Below are positions 21,695 to 32,639 of a stretch of 64,000 bases of DNA, in pieces. Made by a program: the position numbers and the translations under genes. How positions within the stretch are numbered: position 1 is the first letter of the stretch; every line of letters begins with the position of its first letter. The notes below the pieces were generated by a model. That model saw nothing but the letters and a program-made list of their open reading frames with translations, was not told the DNA's origin and did no database searches. This stretch comes from Aspidapion aeneum (Eukaryota > Arthropoda > Insecta > Coleoptera > Brentidae), in the NCBI GenBank assembly GCA_963576565.1, contig OY755038.1:183423652-183487651 (forward strand), written 5' to 3'.

Positions 21695-23296
21695 TTAGCC
21701 ATTCGGTTTGGTTCGCTTTGCATGTTATGTTCGTGTTATTTGAATCCAACTTTAACGAAGTAAGAAAAACGTCTCATAGTTTTGTTATTGTTTTTTTCCG
21801 GAAAAATACAATTTTTTAAGAACCTGTGCATCATCAACAATCCCGGAAAAATATTGAATTATCAGCAATCGAGTTTAAAGGTAGGTTTTAGATTATATTT
21901 TTCCTCATTTTTCGGTTTTTGACGCTGTACAAAAAACTGAAATTTACGATGTTGCCATGATTTAGGGCTAAAATTTGAGGCGTCAAATTTTTTCAGATTG
22001 TTTCAAATTATTTCAAATTTTAAAGAATTGCCCCCTTTGCCACAAAATACCACCAAAAATGTTAGCATCATCGTTTTACACTTTCTTGTTTTTGCTTTGT
22101 GGCATACGCATGCTCTGCAAATTTTTAATGATAATTTGTTTACCCAACTGCAGCACGGCGAAAGGAAGGGTAATATTTTTCATTTGGGATATGAATGTAT
22201 GTAGGTATGTAAATATGTATGTTTGTGTCGTGCTAGAGGCTTAACGGCTCAACCGATTTTGACAAAAAAGGTGTCTTTGGATAGCTTAGATCCCGTGCTA
22301 TAGGCTATATTTTTTCAAAGAGCAATCAACATGGCGGTCGCCAGACCCCATTTTGTCCCATGATGTAGGCTTTAATGCAATTTTACTGAAATTCCTTTGA
22401 TCACACATTGCAAAAATGTCCTCTAATTTGCTGTAATCACTTTGTAGTCGTACCTGCTCCCACCCATCTCCCCTTCTGTCATTCACCCCACCCTCTTCAA
22501 AAACCATATTTGCATAATTTTATCAAATACAGGTCGATTTCAATAATTCTTTCTGCCCACATTTTAGGATTTTTTTTTCCAACACCATTTTACTAGTTCC
22601 CCCCTCTCTCTCTCCTCCCAACCTTCTTATTAGTAATAGTTGTAGCTGTAGCTTTCACAAAAATAAAGCGATTTCAAAATTTCTTCACCCGCTTTATGAT
22701 TTTTTTAAAACATTTTTTTACTTATTTCCCCTCCCTCTCCTCTCCTCACGTTCACGCAATGTTTGTAAAACGAACCTATCTACCCTTTGGCATAGTTCAA
22801 TGTATGACATAAATGCATGATTTAATTAATAATTAGGTGATTTAGTTTCATTCAATCACTTTCAATTAAGCACATATTTCCGTGATCCAAATAAAACAAA
22901 ACAGAAAAAAAACACGGAAACACTGTTCCCGTTGGTAGCAAATCTAGTTGGATGGATTCTTTATTAAAAAAAATTTTATTGAGTTTTTTACAAACTTTTT
23001 TTTTGGCGAGATTTTGTACATGTTAACTTCAAAAACTAGTTTTTATATTTGTCATCGCATACCTCCTAAGTTATGTCACTTGCTTAGTACAAAATATATT
23101 TTTGCTCTTAAATACCTGATGGGGTACATTCATAGTATTTTTCAAATTTTATTTCGATTTTTTTCAGCAGAATACGAAAATATACAATAACAGAGTAAAT
23201 AAAAACTTGCAACAAACACCAAGGAAAAAAAGTACATAACAGTATATTAGGCTCATATAAAAGTTTGTTGTTGTTCTGATTGCTATATTATAGCGC
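21695..23296. other. No gene seen; pyrimidine-rich tract and host side of LTR insertion
   Basis: No coding region was recognised. At 22200-22330 lie words typical of dispersed insect repeats (ggctcaaccgattttgac). From about 22440 to 22745 the plus strand is unusually pyrimidine-rich (cccctctctctctcctccc and similar). The last five bases, agcgc (23292-23296), are the target duplication of the retrotransposon that follows. Confidence 0.5.
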
Positions 23297-23559
23297 TGTG
23301 CCGTTTGCACGTAATAAAAGGACTGTATTTTAAGTTTCCATAGGTTTTATATTTACGTAGTAATAAACTCAATTTACAGCGATTATAATACACGATGTTT
23401 ACGAGATAGGGGCTAAAGCCTAACTGCCTAAAAACTACCTGATTTCAAAAGTATATAGGGACGGCCAGCTTTCGAGCGGGTTCAAAGGAACCTTTCCCTT
23501 TGTTTAGTCACGTACCAGAGAAGGGTAACAGAGTATAATAAACGCACAGAAACAGAACA
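23297..23559 (-). repeat. 3' LTR of the BEL/Pao element
   Basis: The LTR is 263 bp, identical to 30385-30647. In element orientation it starts tgttctgtttctgtgcg and ends gcaaacggcaca. Immediately upstream in element sense (plus 23560-23572) is the purine-rich gcggcggca, a possible polypurine primer, though it contains a C and is short. Confidence 0.95.
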
Positions 23560-23898
23560 TGCCGCCGCCGTTGAAATATCCCATATTTCAAATAATGAAT
23601 AAAAAATTAAAAATCTAATTTAAATCACTTAATAAATTTTAAGAAACATGGAATAGTGCAAAGTATAAATCTAAAATAATTTGAATAAAATCTTATTACT
23701 AAAGCCACTAATAAGTACATGTTAAGATAACTATGTCACTTACTAAAAACAAAATAAGTTAAATAAGTACCAGTTAAACTTAAGATTCTAGAATTTAAAA
23801 AAACTGCACAAATCTGTGTAAAAAGTTGAAAATAATCTGCGTAGCTACCTTAGATACATATTATAAAAAATAATAACTTAAGATAAAAACAAATATAT

Positions 23899-26385
23899 TT
23901 AGGAGTTTTTTATCTTCACTGGGAGGACACAAACATCTTCTTCAATTGGTAAAGGACATAATCGTGTTATTGCTCTCTTGAAAATACCATTTTTCATGCG
24001 TACAGAGCAGACTCTCACAAGATTGTCAGCACCAGGGTGAACAGCTACTATACGACCAAGTGGCCATGACATCGGTGGCTCATTGTCTTCCTGCACAATA
24101 CACAATGTGCCAACTTGTAAGTTTGGAGACTTTTTAAACCATTTTGACCTTTGCTGTAACGATTGCAAATAGTCTTTGCTCCAAACCTTCCAAAAACATT
24201 GGATAACTTTTGTCATTTGTTCAAAATGCTTCAGTCTGTTTAAAGGAATTTCAGATACATCTTCTTGCGGCACAGATAACAAGTTACTTCCCACCAAGAA
24301 GTGTCCGGGAGTTAAACACTGTAAGTCTTGTGGGTCTGAGGTAAGAGGCAGGATTGGCCGGGAATTAAGGATGGCTTCAATTTGCGTCAATAATGTGTAA
24401 AATGTTTCAAAATCAAGCTTAATGTCGCACATCCTCTTTAAATGAAACTTAAAAGACCGCACAGCTGATTCCCATAATCCGCCGTGATGAGGTGATCGAC
24501 TTGGTATGAAATGCCAAGTTATACGATTTTCCAGAAAGTAGCTCGCATGTGCCTGTTTGGCGCAATTTTCAATAATAAAATAAAACCTTTGAATTTCGCG
24601 ATTACTTCCCGTAAAATTAGTAGCATTATCGCTATAGATATCAAAACATAATCCTCTTCGGGATACAAACCTTTTAAAAGCATTTAGAAATGCATTGGAT
24701 GTTAATTCGGTCACTAATTCTACGTGAACAGCCCGGGTACTGAAACATACAAAAATAGCGAGGTACGCTTTTATGTAAGTTCGAGACCTAGTTTTTCCAT
24801 CTTTAATTAAGTATGGTCCTGCAAAATCTATACCACAATGAGCAAAAGGACGAGAAGGTGTCACTCTAGGCTTGGGTAGCGGAGCCATAAGCTGATTAAC
24901 AGTTGAAGGATTAGCTCGGAAACAAGGAATGCATTTATGTATTGTATGCCGTACAAAATTTCTACCATTCACTATCCAAAATTTCAAGCGAATTTGTGAT
25001 AAAACAAATTGAGGACCAGCATGTAAGAACTTTTTATGATTGTGTTCGATCAATAATTTTACAAAAGAGTGTTTACTAGGTAGAATGATAGGCTTGATAG
25101 TATCTTGAGGTAATTTGGAGTATTTTAGCCTAGTATCCATTCGGATCAAATTTTTATGATCTAACATAGGACTCAATCTTTTCAGTTTGCTGTCACTCGG
25201 AATTAGACGCTCGTTTTTAAGAGATTTATATTCCCTTAAAAAAGATTCTTGTTGAACTAAAAAACATAGTCTATTTTCAGCGTTATTTAATTCTTTTAAA
25301 GTTAAAGGACCAGTAATTTTATTAAGTTTTTGTTTTTTCGCACGACAATTTTCAGCAAATCTTAATAAATATGCTGTCATTCGGATCAACTTCCAATACG
25401 AGGAATATTTTTCAAATAGAAAACTACTTTGATTTGTGGAAACATAAGTGAGGATGATATTTTCCTTTCTTACTTCAGGTACAGATTCCATATCCGCAAT
25501 GACGTTTTCAGGCCAGAATTCTGGGTCTTGGAGTAAAAAATTTGGCCCAATCCACCAAAGTGAATTATTTTGCAAAGATTGGGGATCTGAACCTCGGCTC
25601 AAAATATCTGAAGGGTTCTCATGTGTTGGTACATGCCGCCACTCAGAGTTTTCAGTAAGTTTTTGAATTTCGGCAACCCGATTTGAAACAAACACCTTCC
25701 AATGGCTAGGATCTTTTTGAAGCCAAGCTAGGACGATGGTCGAGTCAGTCCAAAAAATTGTGTTTTTAATAGGTAAACGTAAAGCAAGCTTGACTTTCGT
25801 CATCAATTGAGCTAAGAGATGGGCACTCGAGAGCTCTAATTTAGGAATTGTTAAGGTTGGTTTAAAAGGTGCGATGCGACTTTTCGCGCACAACAGATTG
25901 GAATAAATAACACCTTGGTTGTCAATAAAAGTTATAAAAATGCTAGCACCATATGCGACCTGAGAACTGTCACAGAACCCGTGTAAATTGACATTGAAAT
26001 ATTCGATGGAATGCAAAACAAATCTTGGTATTTTTATGCTACTAAGAAGTTCTATTTGATCAATGAAATCTAACCACGATTTTGCCAAAACATTTGGTAA
26101 GGGGTCATCCCAGTCACAGCCAAGTTTCCAGATGTTTTGAAGAAGCAACTTTCCCGTTACTATGATGGGGTTAATTAGCCCAAGCGGATCAAAAAGCTGA
26201 GCAACTCCTGCTATAACGGTGCGTTTTGTAATTTGAAAACGATTTATTTTTAAAAGAAAAATATAACTTAGTAAATCCTGATTATGATCCCAAAAAATTC
26301 CTAAGGTTTTAATCTCGTTTTCACTCTTGATCTGGAAAGATTCATTGTCAGAAATATGACTTAAAACGCCGGGACTATTTGACAT
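23899..26385 (-). CDS. pol: BEL/Pao Pol, C-terminal part: RNase H and integrase
   Basis: The frame is 828 codons. It is the continuation of the upstream polyprotein after a frame break, so its first Met is only the first one in frame; homologous sequence continues upstream of it in the same frame to about 26440. Order by rough residue: end of the reverse transcriptase and Pao-type connection (1-120), RNase H-like domain with GFCDSS near 135 and a WTDST motif near 218, integrase HHCC zinc-binding region near 445-490, integrase core with the DDE residues near 517 (GIDFAGP), 588 (YSDNATNF) and 638 (GLWE), and a DUF5641-like tail (about 735-815). It would process and integrate element cDNA in the nucleus. 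No internal stop was seen. Confidence 0.9.
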   Translation of the reverse strand: MSNSPGVLSHISDNESFQIKSENEIKTLGIFWDHNQDLLSYIFLLKINRFQITKRTVIAGVAQLFDPLGLINPIIVTGKLLLQNIWKLGCDWDDPLPNVLAKSWLDFIDQIELLSSIKIPRFVLHSIEYFNVNLHGFCDSSQVAYGASIFITFIDNQGVIYSNLLCAKSRIAPFKPTLTIPKLELSSAHLLAQLMTKVKLALRLPIKNTIFWTDSTIVLAWLQKDPSHWKVFVSNRVAEIQKLTENSEWRHVPTHENPSDILSRGSDPQSLQNNSLWWIGPNFLLQDPEFWPENVIADMESVPEVRKENIILTYVSTNQSSFLFEKYSSYWKLIRMTAYLLRFAENCRAKKQKLNKITGPLTLKELNNAENRLCFLVQQESFLREYKSLKNERLIPSDSKLKRLSPMLDHKNLIRMDTRLKYSKLPQDTIKPIILPSKHSFVKLLIEHNHKKFLHAGPQFVLSQIRLKFWIVNGRNFVRHTIHKCIPCFRANPSTVNQLMAPLPKPRVTPSRPFAHCGIDFAGPYLIKDGKTRSRTYIKAYLAIFVCFSTRAVHVELVTELTSNAFLNAFKRFVSRRGLCFDIYSDNATNFTGSNREIQRFYFIIENCAKQAHASYFLENRITWHFIPSRSPHHGGLWESAVRSFKFHLKRMCDIKLDFETFYTLLTQIEAILNSRPILPLTSDPQDLQCLTPGHFLVGSNLLSVPQEDVSEIPLNRLKHFEQMTKVIQCFWKVWSKDYLQSLQQRSKWFKKSPNLQVGTLCIVQEDNEPPMSWPLGRIVAVHPGADNLVRVCSVRMKNGIFKRAITRLCPLPIEEDVCVLPVKIKNS

Positions 26386-26435
26386 CCATTTTCTTAAATT
26401 TAAGCCAGATTTTTTTAAGATTTCTGAAATGTGAT

Positions 26436-26450
26436 TTTTTAGTTTTTACA
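26436..26450 (-). other. Reading-frame break in reverse transcriptase
   Basis: Just after YMDD the frame runs through a five-A stretch and meets TAA (26439-26441). The conserved continuation resumes in a different frame, offset as if one base were missing. The heptamer at this place is T-AAA-AAC rather than the canonical A-AAA-AAC, so a programmed shift is less likely than a one-base deletion in a homopolymer or a sequencing error. Confidence 0.75.
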
Positions 26451-29400
26451 ACCAGTAATAAGATCATCCATATAAAAATCATTCATTATGATTTCTGAAA
26501 TATCCGGAAAATTACTTTGACACTTCTGGCCTATTTCATTTAATACGCGAGTGGCTAAAAATGAACTAGGAGTTAAACCGTAAACAACAGTGTTCAATTC
26601 AAAATGCTGGATTTCTTGACTAGGATCGAAACGCCATAAAATTCTTTGAAATTTTCTATCTTGTTTGTCCACCCAAATCATACGATACATTTTCTCAACA
26701 TCGGCAATCAAAACTATTGCATGTGTACGCATTCGTAAAACAATTTCAAAAAGATCATTTTGAACTTTAGGACCAGTTTTAAGGACATCGTTAAGACTTA
26801 GTTTTGAGCTGGATAAACTACTTCCATTAAAAACTACACGGACCTTTGTCGTTTCACTTGAATCCTTGCAAACCGGGTGATGGGGGAGATAAAAGCATTT
26901 TTGATTGGGTTCGTCAAGTTCATGATTAATTCGCGTCATATGACCTAGCTCGGCGTATTCTTTTAAAAAATTATGATATTCTGAGCGTAGGTGTGTGTCC
27001 TTGTTTAATCGTTTCTCGGTAGAATACAGGCATTTTTCCGCGATAGAAAATGATTCTCCAAGTTGATCTACATTTTCTTTGAATGGCAATCTGACTATGT
27101 ATTTCCCGTTTTCGTCTTGAGTGGTATTTTCTCTAAAATGTTTTTCACATTCGAGTTCTTGCGCCGTCAGTTTGTTTGAAGAAATTTCGATGTTTTCAAT
27201 TTGCCAAAATTTCTCGACTTTTTCGTGTAATGAACTGATAGATAGACAGCAGTTAGAACGCTGTTGTTGAGCTTTTAAAGAAAAATTTTGTTGCAAAGAG
27301 CCTGCTAAAATAAATCCGAATTTAGTATTTTGCAAAATAGGTAAATGCTTGCCCAATATTATTTGCTCTGCGTTCAAAAGCTTGTAAAATATCTCTACAC
27401 CCAATAATAAATCTACCTTTTGACTGTCATAAAATTGCGGATCAGCTAGTTTAATATTTGACGGTAAATTTAAACAATTGGGATTAAAAGAAATTTGAGG
27501 CAAATTTGAAGTTACCTGATCTATTATCAAGAACGTTAAGTTTTCAGAAAAGGTGTGATCTGTGGACATTATTTCGGTATCAAATTTTGTGTCAATTTTG
27601 CTGGATTGATTATTTATTCCAGATATAATCATGTTTAAAGAAGTTGGTTTGATGTCTAGTCTGTTAAACAACTCGGATGAGCAATAGTTACTCATGCTTG
27701 CTGAGTCTAACAACGCTCTACATTTTATAGGGTTTTTCTTCCGGTCTAATATTAAAATTTCAGCTGTTGCTAGTAAAGTTTGCTGAGTTTCAAATTTTTG
27801 TGAAGAACATGCAATTTCAGTGCTACAGTGAGTTTGAGTGTTCTGCGGAGAAATGCTATAACCGTCAGTAGAATATTCTTGATTTGCAAGAACATGTGCG
27901 GTGGAATTAGGTATCGGACTGTGTTCAGCACGATTATGGTTAGTAAAGTCATGTAGGATACTGTTATGTCTTTGATTACACACTTTGCAACCTCTTCCTT
28001 GACATTGTTCTAGAATATGACCAATTTTCAAACAATTAGTACAAATTCCAGAATTTTTTAGAGCCTTGATTCGATCTTGACAAGAAAATGATAAAAGTTT
28101 CATGCATCGGTAGGTATAATGATTGTTTGACTTACAATATGTACAACTTAAAGGAATTTGATTGTTTGGATGATTTTGAAAATTGTTCGATTGATTTTGA
28201 TGAGTTCTTTGGTGATTAATTAAGTTTGAATTGTTTTGAGTGTTTGCGTATGTTTGAATGTTCGCGGGTTGCATGATTGAAGATGTCTGTTCGAATGTTT
28301 GCTGTTGATTTAATGTTTGAGGATTTTTTGAAAATACTTGCGGGTTGTTCGAAAACCTTTGAGGTGTGTTCGGAAATGTTTGTGGTATGTTCGAGAATGT
28401 TTGTGGTATGTTCGAAAATGCTTGTGGAATGTTTGGGTCTGTTTGTGATATGTTCGCTGTTTGATCGATGTCTGACTGATACTGACTGTCTGCTTCTGTT
28501 TGAATGTAGTTTGAATTTTCGTTTTCCGTTGTGACGTGTGCAAGTGTTGATTTTTTATATGTGTTTGAAAAATAGGGTTTGTTTTGAGCTTTTTGATCGT
28601 ACTTAAAAGTATTTTTTTCAGAGTACAATTTATTTTCAAGTGTTTCGAGTATCTGACATTTGTTTTTCAAAAATTGCATGAAATTCTCGTATTTTGGACG
28701 TTCAGATTTATTAAAAACCTCCCACTCTTTCCTTGTGTGGCTATCTAATTTATTTGACAATAAGTAAATTAAAATAGTGTCCCAAAAATCTACAGGTTCT
28801 TCTAAGTTTTGTAAGGCGCGATAATTTTGGGTGATCGTATCAATAAATTTTCGTAAGTATGCGCATGACTCTTTGGATAAGCTTGGATACTCAACTATGT
28901 TTTTTATATGATTATGTATTAGAATCCGCTTATTTTCAAATCGTTCTTTTAGCAACTGTAGTGCTGTTCTATAATTATTTTCAGTAGTTGATAATGCGCT
29001 AAGAACCTCCTTGGCTTCGCCTTGAAGAGCAGATCGTAAATAGAAAAACTTTTTTATAGTTGGATATTTGGGATTTTCATCTACCATGCTAGTAAACATC
29101 TCAAACCAAGAAGTCCAACTTTCGTATTTGCCATCAAACTTTGGAATCGGTAACCCTTGTAGATCTAAACCTAAATCGGGGAATGAATCGTGATTGCATG
29201 AATTTTTACATGTATGTTCACATGATGATGAGTTCGACGCGCTATTTTTGTTTGCTTCAGTACTTGGTTTCGTATATTGTGCTATGAAATTTTCGGCACG
29301 TGCTACTAATGAGAAATATTGATTTTCTCTCGTTTCCCTGTCAGGTATGTATTCTTCATCTATAGCTTCAATAGTCGATTGAATATTTTCGAATTCTGAG

Positions 29401-29627
29401 AAAACCGTTGACAATTTTAAGCTACGAATTTTTATTTCTGTGACCTTTGTTTCATCTGCATCCGCGAGTACTTTCTCGAATCGATCAAATTGGCTTGTAA
29501 GTTGCCGTCTACGCAATAATAACTCATCAATATCGGGTTCATCAACAACGTCTTCTGGGACATACTGTAAGGTCTGTTTTTTTGCGGGTGATTTTGCTTT
29601 TGTTTTTTTATTAGGCATTTTGATCAA
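26439..29627 (-). CDS. gag-pol: BEL/Pao Gag-protease-reverse transcriptase, truncated by frame break
   Basis: The frame is 1,062 codons. Met1 is at 29627, with a second Met three codons on giving MPNKKTKAKS; either could start. A basic N-terminus and helical region (1-130) lead into the Gag core, DUF1759-like, from about 158 (LPIPKFDGKYESW) to about 300. A linker at about 395-450 holds imperfect NIPQTFS repeats. Two to three zinc knuckles (CTYC..H...C, CTNC..GH...C) lie at about 490-555. The aspartic protease site is near 637 (ALLDSAS, DSA for DTG/DSG, usual in the group). Reverse transcriptase runs from about 840 to the YMDD box near 1052. The frame then stops, and the protein would lack thumb, RNase H and integrase. 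Confidence 0.9.
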   Translation of the reverse strand: MIKMPNKKTKAKSPAKKQTLQYVPEDVVDEPDIDELLLRRRQLTSQFDRFEKVLADADETKVTEIKIRSLKLSTVFSEFENIQSTIEAIDEEYIPDRETRENQYFSLVARAENFIAQYTKPSTEANKNSASNSSSCEHTCKNSCNHDSFPDLGLDLQGLPIPKFDGKYESWTSWFEMFTSMVDENPKYPTIKKFFYLRSALQGEAKEVLSALSTTENNYRTALQLLKERFENKRILIHNHIKNIVEYPSLSKESCAYLRKFIDTITQNYRALQNLEEPVDFWDTILIYLLSNKLDSHTRKEWEVFNKSERPKYENFMQFLKNKCQILETLENKLYSEKNTFKYDQKAQNKPYFSNTYKKSTLAHVTTENENSNYIQTEADSQYQSDIDQTANISQTDPNIPQAFSNIPQTFSNIPQTFPNTPQRFSNNPQVFSKNPQTLNQQQTFEQTSSIMQPANIQTYANTQNNSNLINHQRTHQNQSNNFQNHPNNQIPLSCTYCKSNNHYTYRCMKLLSFSCQDRIKALKNSGICTNCLKIGHILEQCQGRGCKVCNQRHNSILHDFTNHNRAEHSPIPNSTAHVLANQEYSTDGYSISPQNTQTHCSTEIACSSQKFETQQTLLATAEILILDRKKNPIKCRALLDSASMSNYCSSELFNRLDIKPTSLNMIISGINNQSSKIDTKFDTEIMSTDHTFSENLTFLIIDQVTSNLPQISFNPNCLNLPSNIKLADPQFYDSQKVDLLLGVEIFYKLLNAEQIILGKHLPILQNTKFGFILAGSLQQNFSLKAQQQRSNCCLSISSLHEKVEKFWQIENIEISSNKLTAQELECEKHFRENTTQDENGKYIVRLPFKENVDQLGESFSIAEKCLYSTEKRLNKDTHLRSEYHNFLKEYAELGHMTRINHELDEPNQKCFYLPHHPVCKDSSETTKVRVVFNGSSLSSSKLSLNDVLKTGPKVQNDLFEIVLRMRTHAIVLIADVEKMYRMIWVDKQDRKFQRILWRFDPSQEIQHFELNTVVYGLTPSSFLATRVLNEIGQKCQSNFPDISEIIMNDFYMDDLITGCKN

Positions 29628-30359
29628 ATAAAATATACTTATTAAAAAAAATCAAAATTTATTAACGCAGATGAAGCAAAAGTTGGAAAATGGAAACTTA
29701 AGACTATGACTTAGCTGACAATAGTGCTGCAACAAATAAATGTCCATCCATTTAACCATAAACCAATGTGCTGTATGAAACTGTCTAGTCACCAAGTTTT
29801 AGTCTACTTTACTGTACATTTAATTACGCATCGAAATCGCACTGCTGTAATTTGGCACTCTCGATTTTCCGCCGTAAACGATGTCTTTTTACGATTTTTC
29901 GATTTTTATGTAAGTCACTTTGATAGATTTGCAATTTGTATAAATCACAAATTAATAACTTCACTAATCCTTGTCAATGCTTCTAATGTTCTCGGTTGCT
30001 TTTGTTTGATTTTTTCTTGCACTGTATGTTCTTTCATAATATTTGTTTGACTCTGTATATTTTTGATGATTTTTGCCCGATTTTTCGTATAATTTTTATG
30101 TGCTCACTATGCTTGTTCGATATTTTCACTGATATTCGATTAATGTGTTTTCTGATGAGTTTGCTGATGTTTCACTGATATTTGATTAAGCTTTCGTATG
30201 ACTTCACTAAATGTTCGGTTAATTTGTTATGTTTGCTGATTTATTTCACTGTTTTCTGTTTATATTTTTGCTGCTGTTTGAATGTTCGTTTTCGATCTTA
30301 CGGTTTATTTTTGTATTTGCCCTTGTTATCATGTATAAATCGCCCGAGTTTTAAATAAT

Positions 30360-30377
30360 ATTCGCTCGTTAGGACCA
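30360..30377 (-). promoter_or_regulatory. Probable primer-binding site of BEL/Pao element
   Basis: In element sense, eight T bases follow the 5' LTR and then tggtcctaacgagcgaa begins at 30377. Starting with TGG fits complementarity to a tRNA 3' CCA. I cannot assign the tRNA. The related element at 42442 has tggtccttcgaaccgg in the equivalent place. Confidence 0.6.
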
Positions 30378-30384
30378 AAAAAAA

Positions 30385-30647
30385 TGTGCCGTTTGCACGT
30401 AATAAAAGGACTGTATTTTAAGTTTCCATAGGTTTTATATTTACGTAGTAATAAACTCAATTTACAGCGATTATAATACACGATGTTTACGAGATAGGGG
30501 CTAAAGCCTAACTGCCTAAAAACTACCTGATTTCAAAAGTATATAGGGACGGCCAGCTTTCGAGCGGGTTCAAAGGAACCTTTCCCTTTGTTTAGTCACG
30601 TACCAGAGAAGGGTAACAGAGTATAATAAACGCACAGAAACAGAACA
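30385..30647 (-). repeat. 5' LTR of the BEL/Pao element
   Basis: The LTR is 263 bp, identical to 23297-23559. It should carry the promoter for the minus-strand genomic transcript. The region between it and Gag (29628-30384) is a leader of about 750 bp with no supported gene; plus-strand frames there are shadows. Confidence 0.95.
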
Positions 30648-30652
30648 AGCGC

Positions 30653-31774
30653 TAATGCTTTTAGGATTGCATTTCTAATAATAAAAAATAAAACGGGACC
30701 AAATTTGTGAGCACTGCAATCGGGAGTTTTGAGTCCTTCCAAGAAGAAAATAAAGTATATATTAACATCTACATATTAGTCAGATTTTTGGCTAAAAGAG
30801 CTGCCACTAACAATTTTTTTTTATAATTTTAAAGAAACTAATGTTAAGTACTTAAGTAAAAACAAAATGAAATAATAATGTCACATTTATTTTAGAAGAA
30901 TGAATAAAGTCATTAGGGTAAAATATTTGATTAATTTTTTTTAAATTTCGCATTATTTCTTTGCGGACGAAAACGGCCCCTTGTGTTGGCCGATTGTTTT
31001 TAAATTTATTCATTAAAAAATACAAAAATCATTTTTAAACAGAGGATTTTTTAATAGATTTTTAAGCCAAATACGTAATAAAATATATAATTTTTCATAT
31101 TATTTTTCTACAAAAGAAAAAAATACCTCTCCCCTAATTGCTAAAAAATTCAAAATAAAGTTTTGTCGCAATGCCTTCCTTCTTTATGTTCATTCATAAA
31201 GCTGATGGATTAACAAAATTGAATAAGCAACAACCAAGAAATAAATTAAATTCCTGAGTTCGCAAAATACCTCTGGCAGCATATTACTTTTGAGAGGCAC
31301 GCGAATTTGCCTGTACGTATTTTATTTAAGAAATGAAGAAACCGATGTAACTTTCCAACATAATTTCCTGTCGGCAAAAGTTTCTGCGCATCACCGTGGA
31401 TTTAATAATAAGACACTTTGAATATAAATTCGTAGTTAACTTTATTTAAAATGTTGGCCTTTGCCACGTTCAGTCTTTTGAACTATAAACACAGAAAAAG
31501 ATTACTATTTGGAATGCTACACAACTCTTTTTTCCTCCTGCCGTGCTGTTATCTTTATTAGAGTGCTTTTGGTCAGGTTTTTGCCAGTCTGTTACCGTTA
31601 CATTTATTTTGCGCGGGCGCAGCAGCGACAGGCGGTAATTAGAGCCGAGTAACGGTAAAGGTACCGTTAAAGAGCCATCCACCCAAAACCAATTGTATTG
31701 CATATCAAACCAACCAATATGGTCATGTGTGATTCTGTGATAAGAGATTTTTAGGTTAAAAAGTTTGTTTTCTT
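30653..31774. other. No gene seen; flank between two elements
   Basis: AT-rich sequence. A 109-codon minus-strand frame at 31470-31799 has ordinary-looking composition, but it has no recognised domain and runs across the adjoining Harbinger terminus, so I do not call it. The word ctgccgtgctgttatct at about 31543 reappears inverted at about 33843, just outside the Harbinger element, which hints at an older outer inverted repeat. Confidence 0.45.
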
Positions 31775-31799
31775 GGGCCACTTTCTTACTTCGGCTCAT

Positions 31800-31835
31800 C
31801 TTAAGTTTTAACTTAAGTTTAAGTTAAAACTTAAG
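31800..31835. repeat. Near-perfect palindrome, 17-bp arms
   Basis: The arms cttaagttttaacttaa and ttaagttaaaacttaag surround a 2-base centre, just inside the left Harbinger TIR. Similar cttaag words near 33660-33800 are at the right end. It may be a transposase-binding or subterminal repeat region. Confidence 0.75.
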
Positions 31836-32274
31836 TCCTAAGTAGCTTGCTGATGTTAAGATAAGTTGTAACGTGGGTAAGCAATTCACAGAACAGAAAA
31901 TAGTTCAAATGCTCTCTTTTGGCCAACAGAAAAAATACATAATCCCTCAGTTTTGTCATTTTTTAATGGTTTGTTTTCAATTAAAATTAAAAAAAAAATC
32001 ACCGAAAATAAACAAAAACACCTCGATTTGCGCTAGTTTTTGCTGAATTTTTACCGTCAGGTTAGTAGTCTACCGTTGCTGTCTACGTTCGAGACTTCTT
32101 CAGTTTGTCATTGGATAGAACATTCTAAAAATAAGCAGGATTTATTTTATAGTTCCATTAAAGCATATATGCACCGTAGCACATTTCTTGGATTAGTCTC
32201 TTAATCGCGATTAAGTCCTTGTTGCTCACATACGAAACAACAAAGAGAATGGATTCGCTTAGAGACCCTTTTAA

Positions 32275-32625
32275 ATATTTAAAAAAGGCAAAAGTTAAAG
32301 TTTTATACTTGTTTTAGTTAATCTTATGAATAGGTTGTAGATAATCAAGTATTTGTAAAGTTTTTTACAAAGGCAATAGTATTGAAAACTACCTATGTGT
32401 GTTAAATATATTAAATAAAACATATTATAAATAACAAGCAAATAACTTTTTAAATATTTAAAAACGGCATAAATTATTAGTTTTATACTTGTTCTAGTTA
32501 ATATTATTAATAGGTAGACTGATACTCAAGTATTTTTTAAGTTTTTTACATAGGCAATGTTATTGAAAACTACATTTGTATGTTAAATAAAATATATTAC
32601 AATTAACTTTTTAAATATTTATTAA
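32275..32625 (+). repeat. Two tandem units of about 180 bp
   Basis: The segment around ttttatacttgtt.tagttaat, caagtattt, gttttttaca.aggcaat and tattgaaaactac occurs twice, starting at about 32275 and 32450. It lies inside the Harbinger remnant, downstream of the transposase relics. Confidence 0.7.
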
Positions 32626-32639
32626 TGATTTTTAAAATA

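Larger units (their letters stand above)
23297..30647 (-). mobile_element. BEL/Pao LTR retrotransposon, recent insertion
   Basis: This 7,351-bp element lies on the minus strand. It has two 263-bp LTRs that I find identical base for base, TG...CA ends, and a perfect 5-bp target duplication agcgc (23292-23296 and 30648-30652). Protein order is Gag, protease, reverse transcriptase, RNase H, integrase, which with DUF1759/DUF1758-type regions and a C-terminal DUF5641-type region is the BEL/Pao arrangement. No envelope-like frame follows integrase. The coding region is broken once, in the reverse transcriptase near 26440. Identical LTRs mean little time has passed since insertion. Confidence 0.95.

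Noticed and set aside
26436..26450. Programmed -1 frameshift in the BEL/Pao element
   Set aside because: The heptamer is not a canonical slippery sequence and the break lies inside reverse transcriptase, where family members are normally continuous. A one-base indel is simpler.
28277..28639. Frames of 85 and 109 codons overlapping Gag
   Set aside because: They lie over the repetitive Gag linker in other frames and mirror its repeats.
31470..31799. Possible small gene on the minus strand
   Set aside because: Composition is ordinary but no domain was recognised and the frame runs into the Harbinger TIR; no upstream signal distinguishes it from chance.
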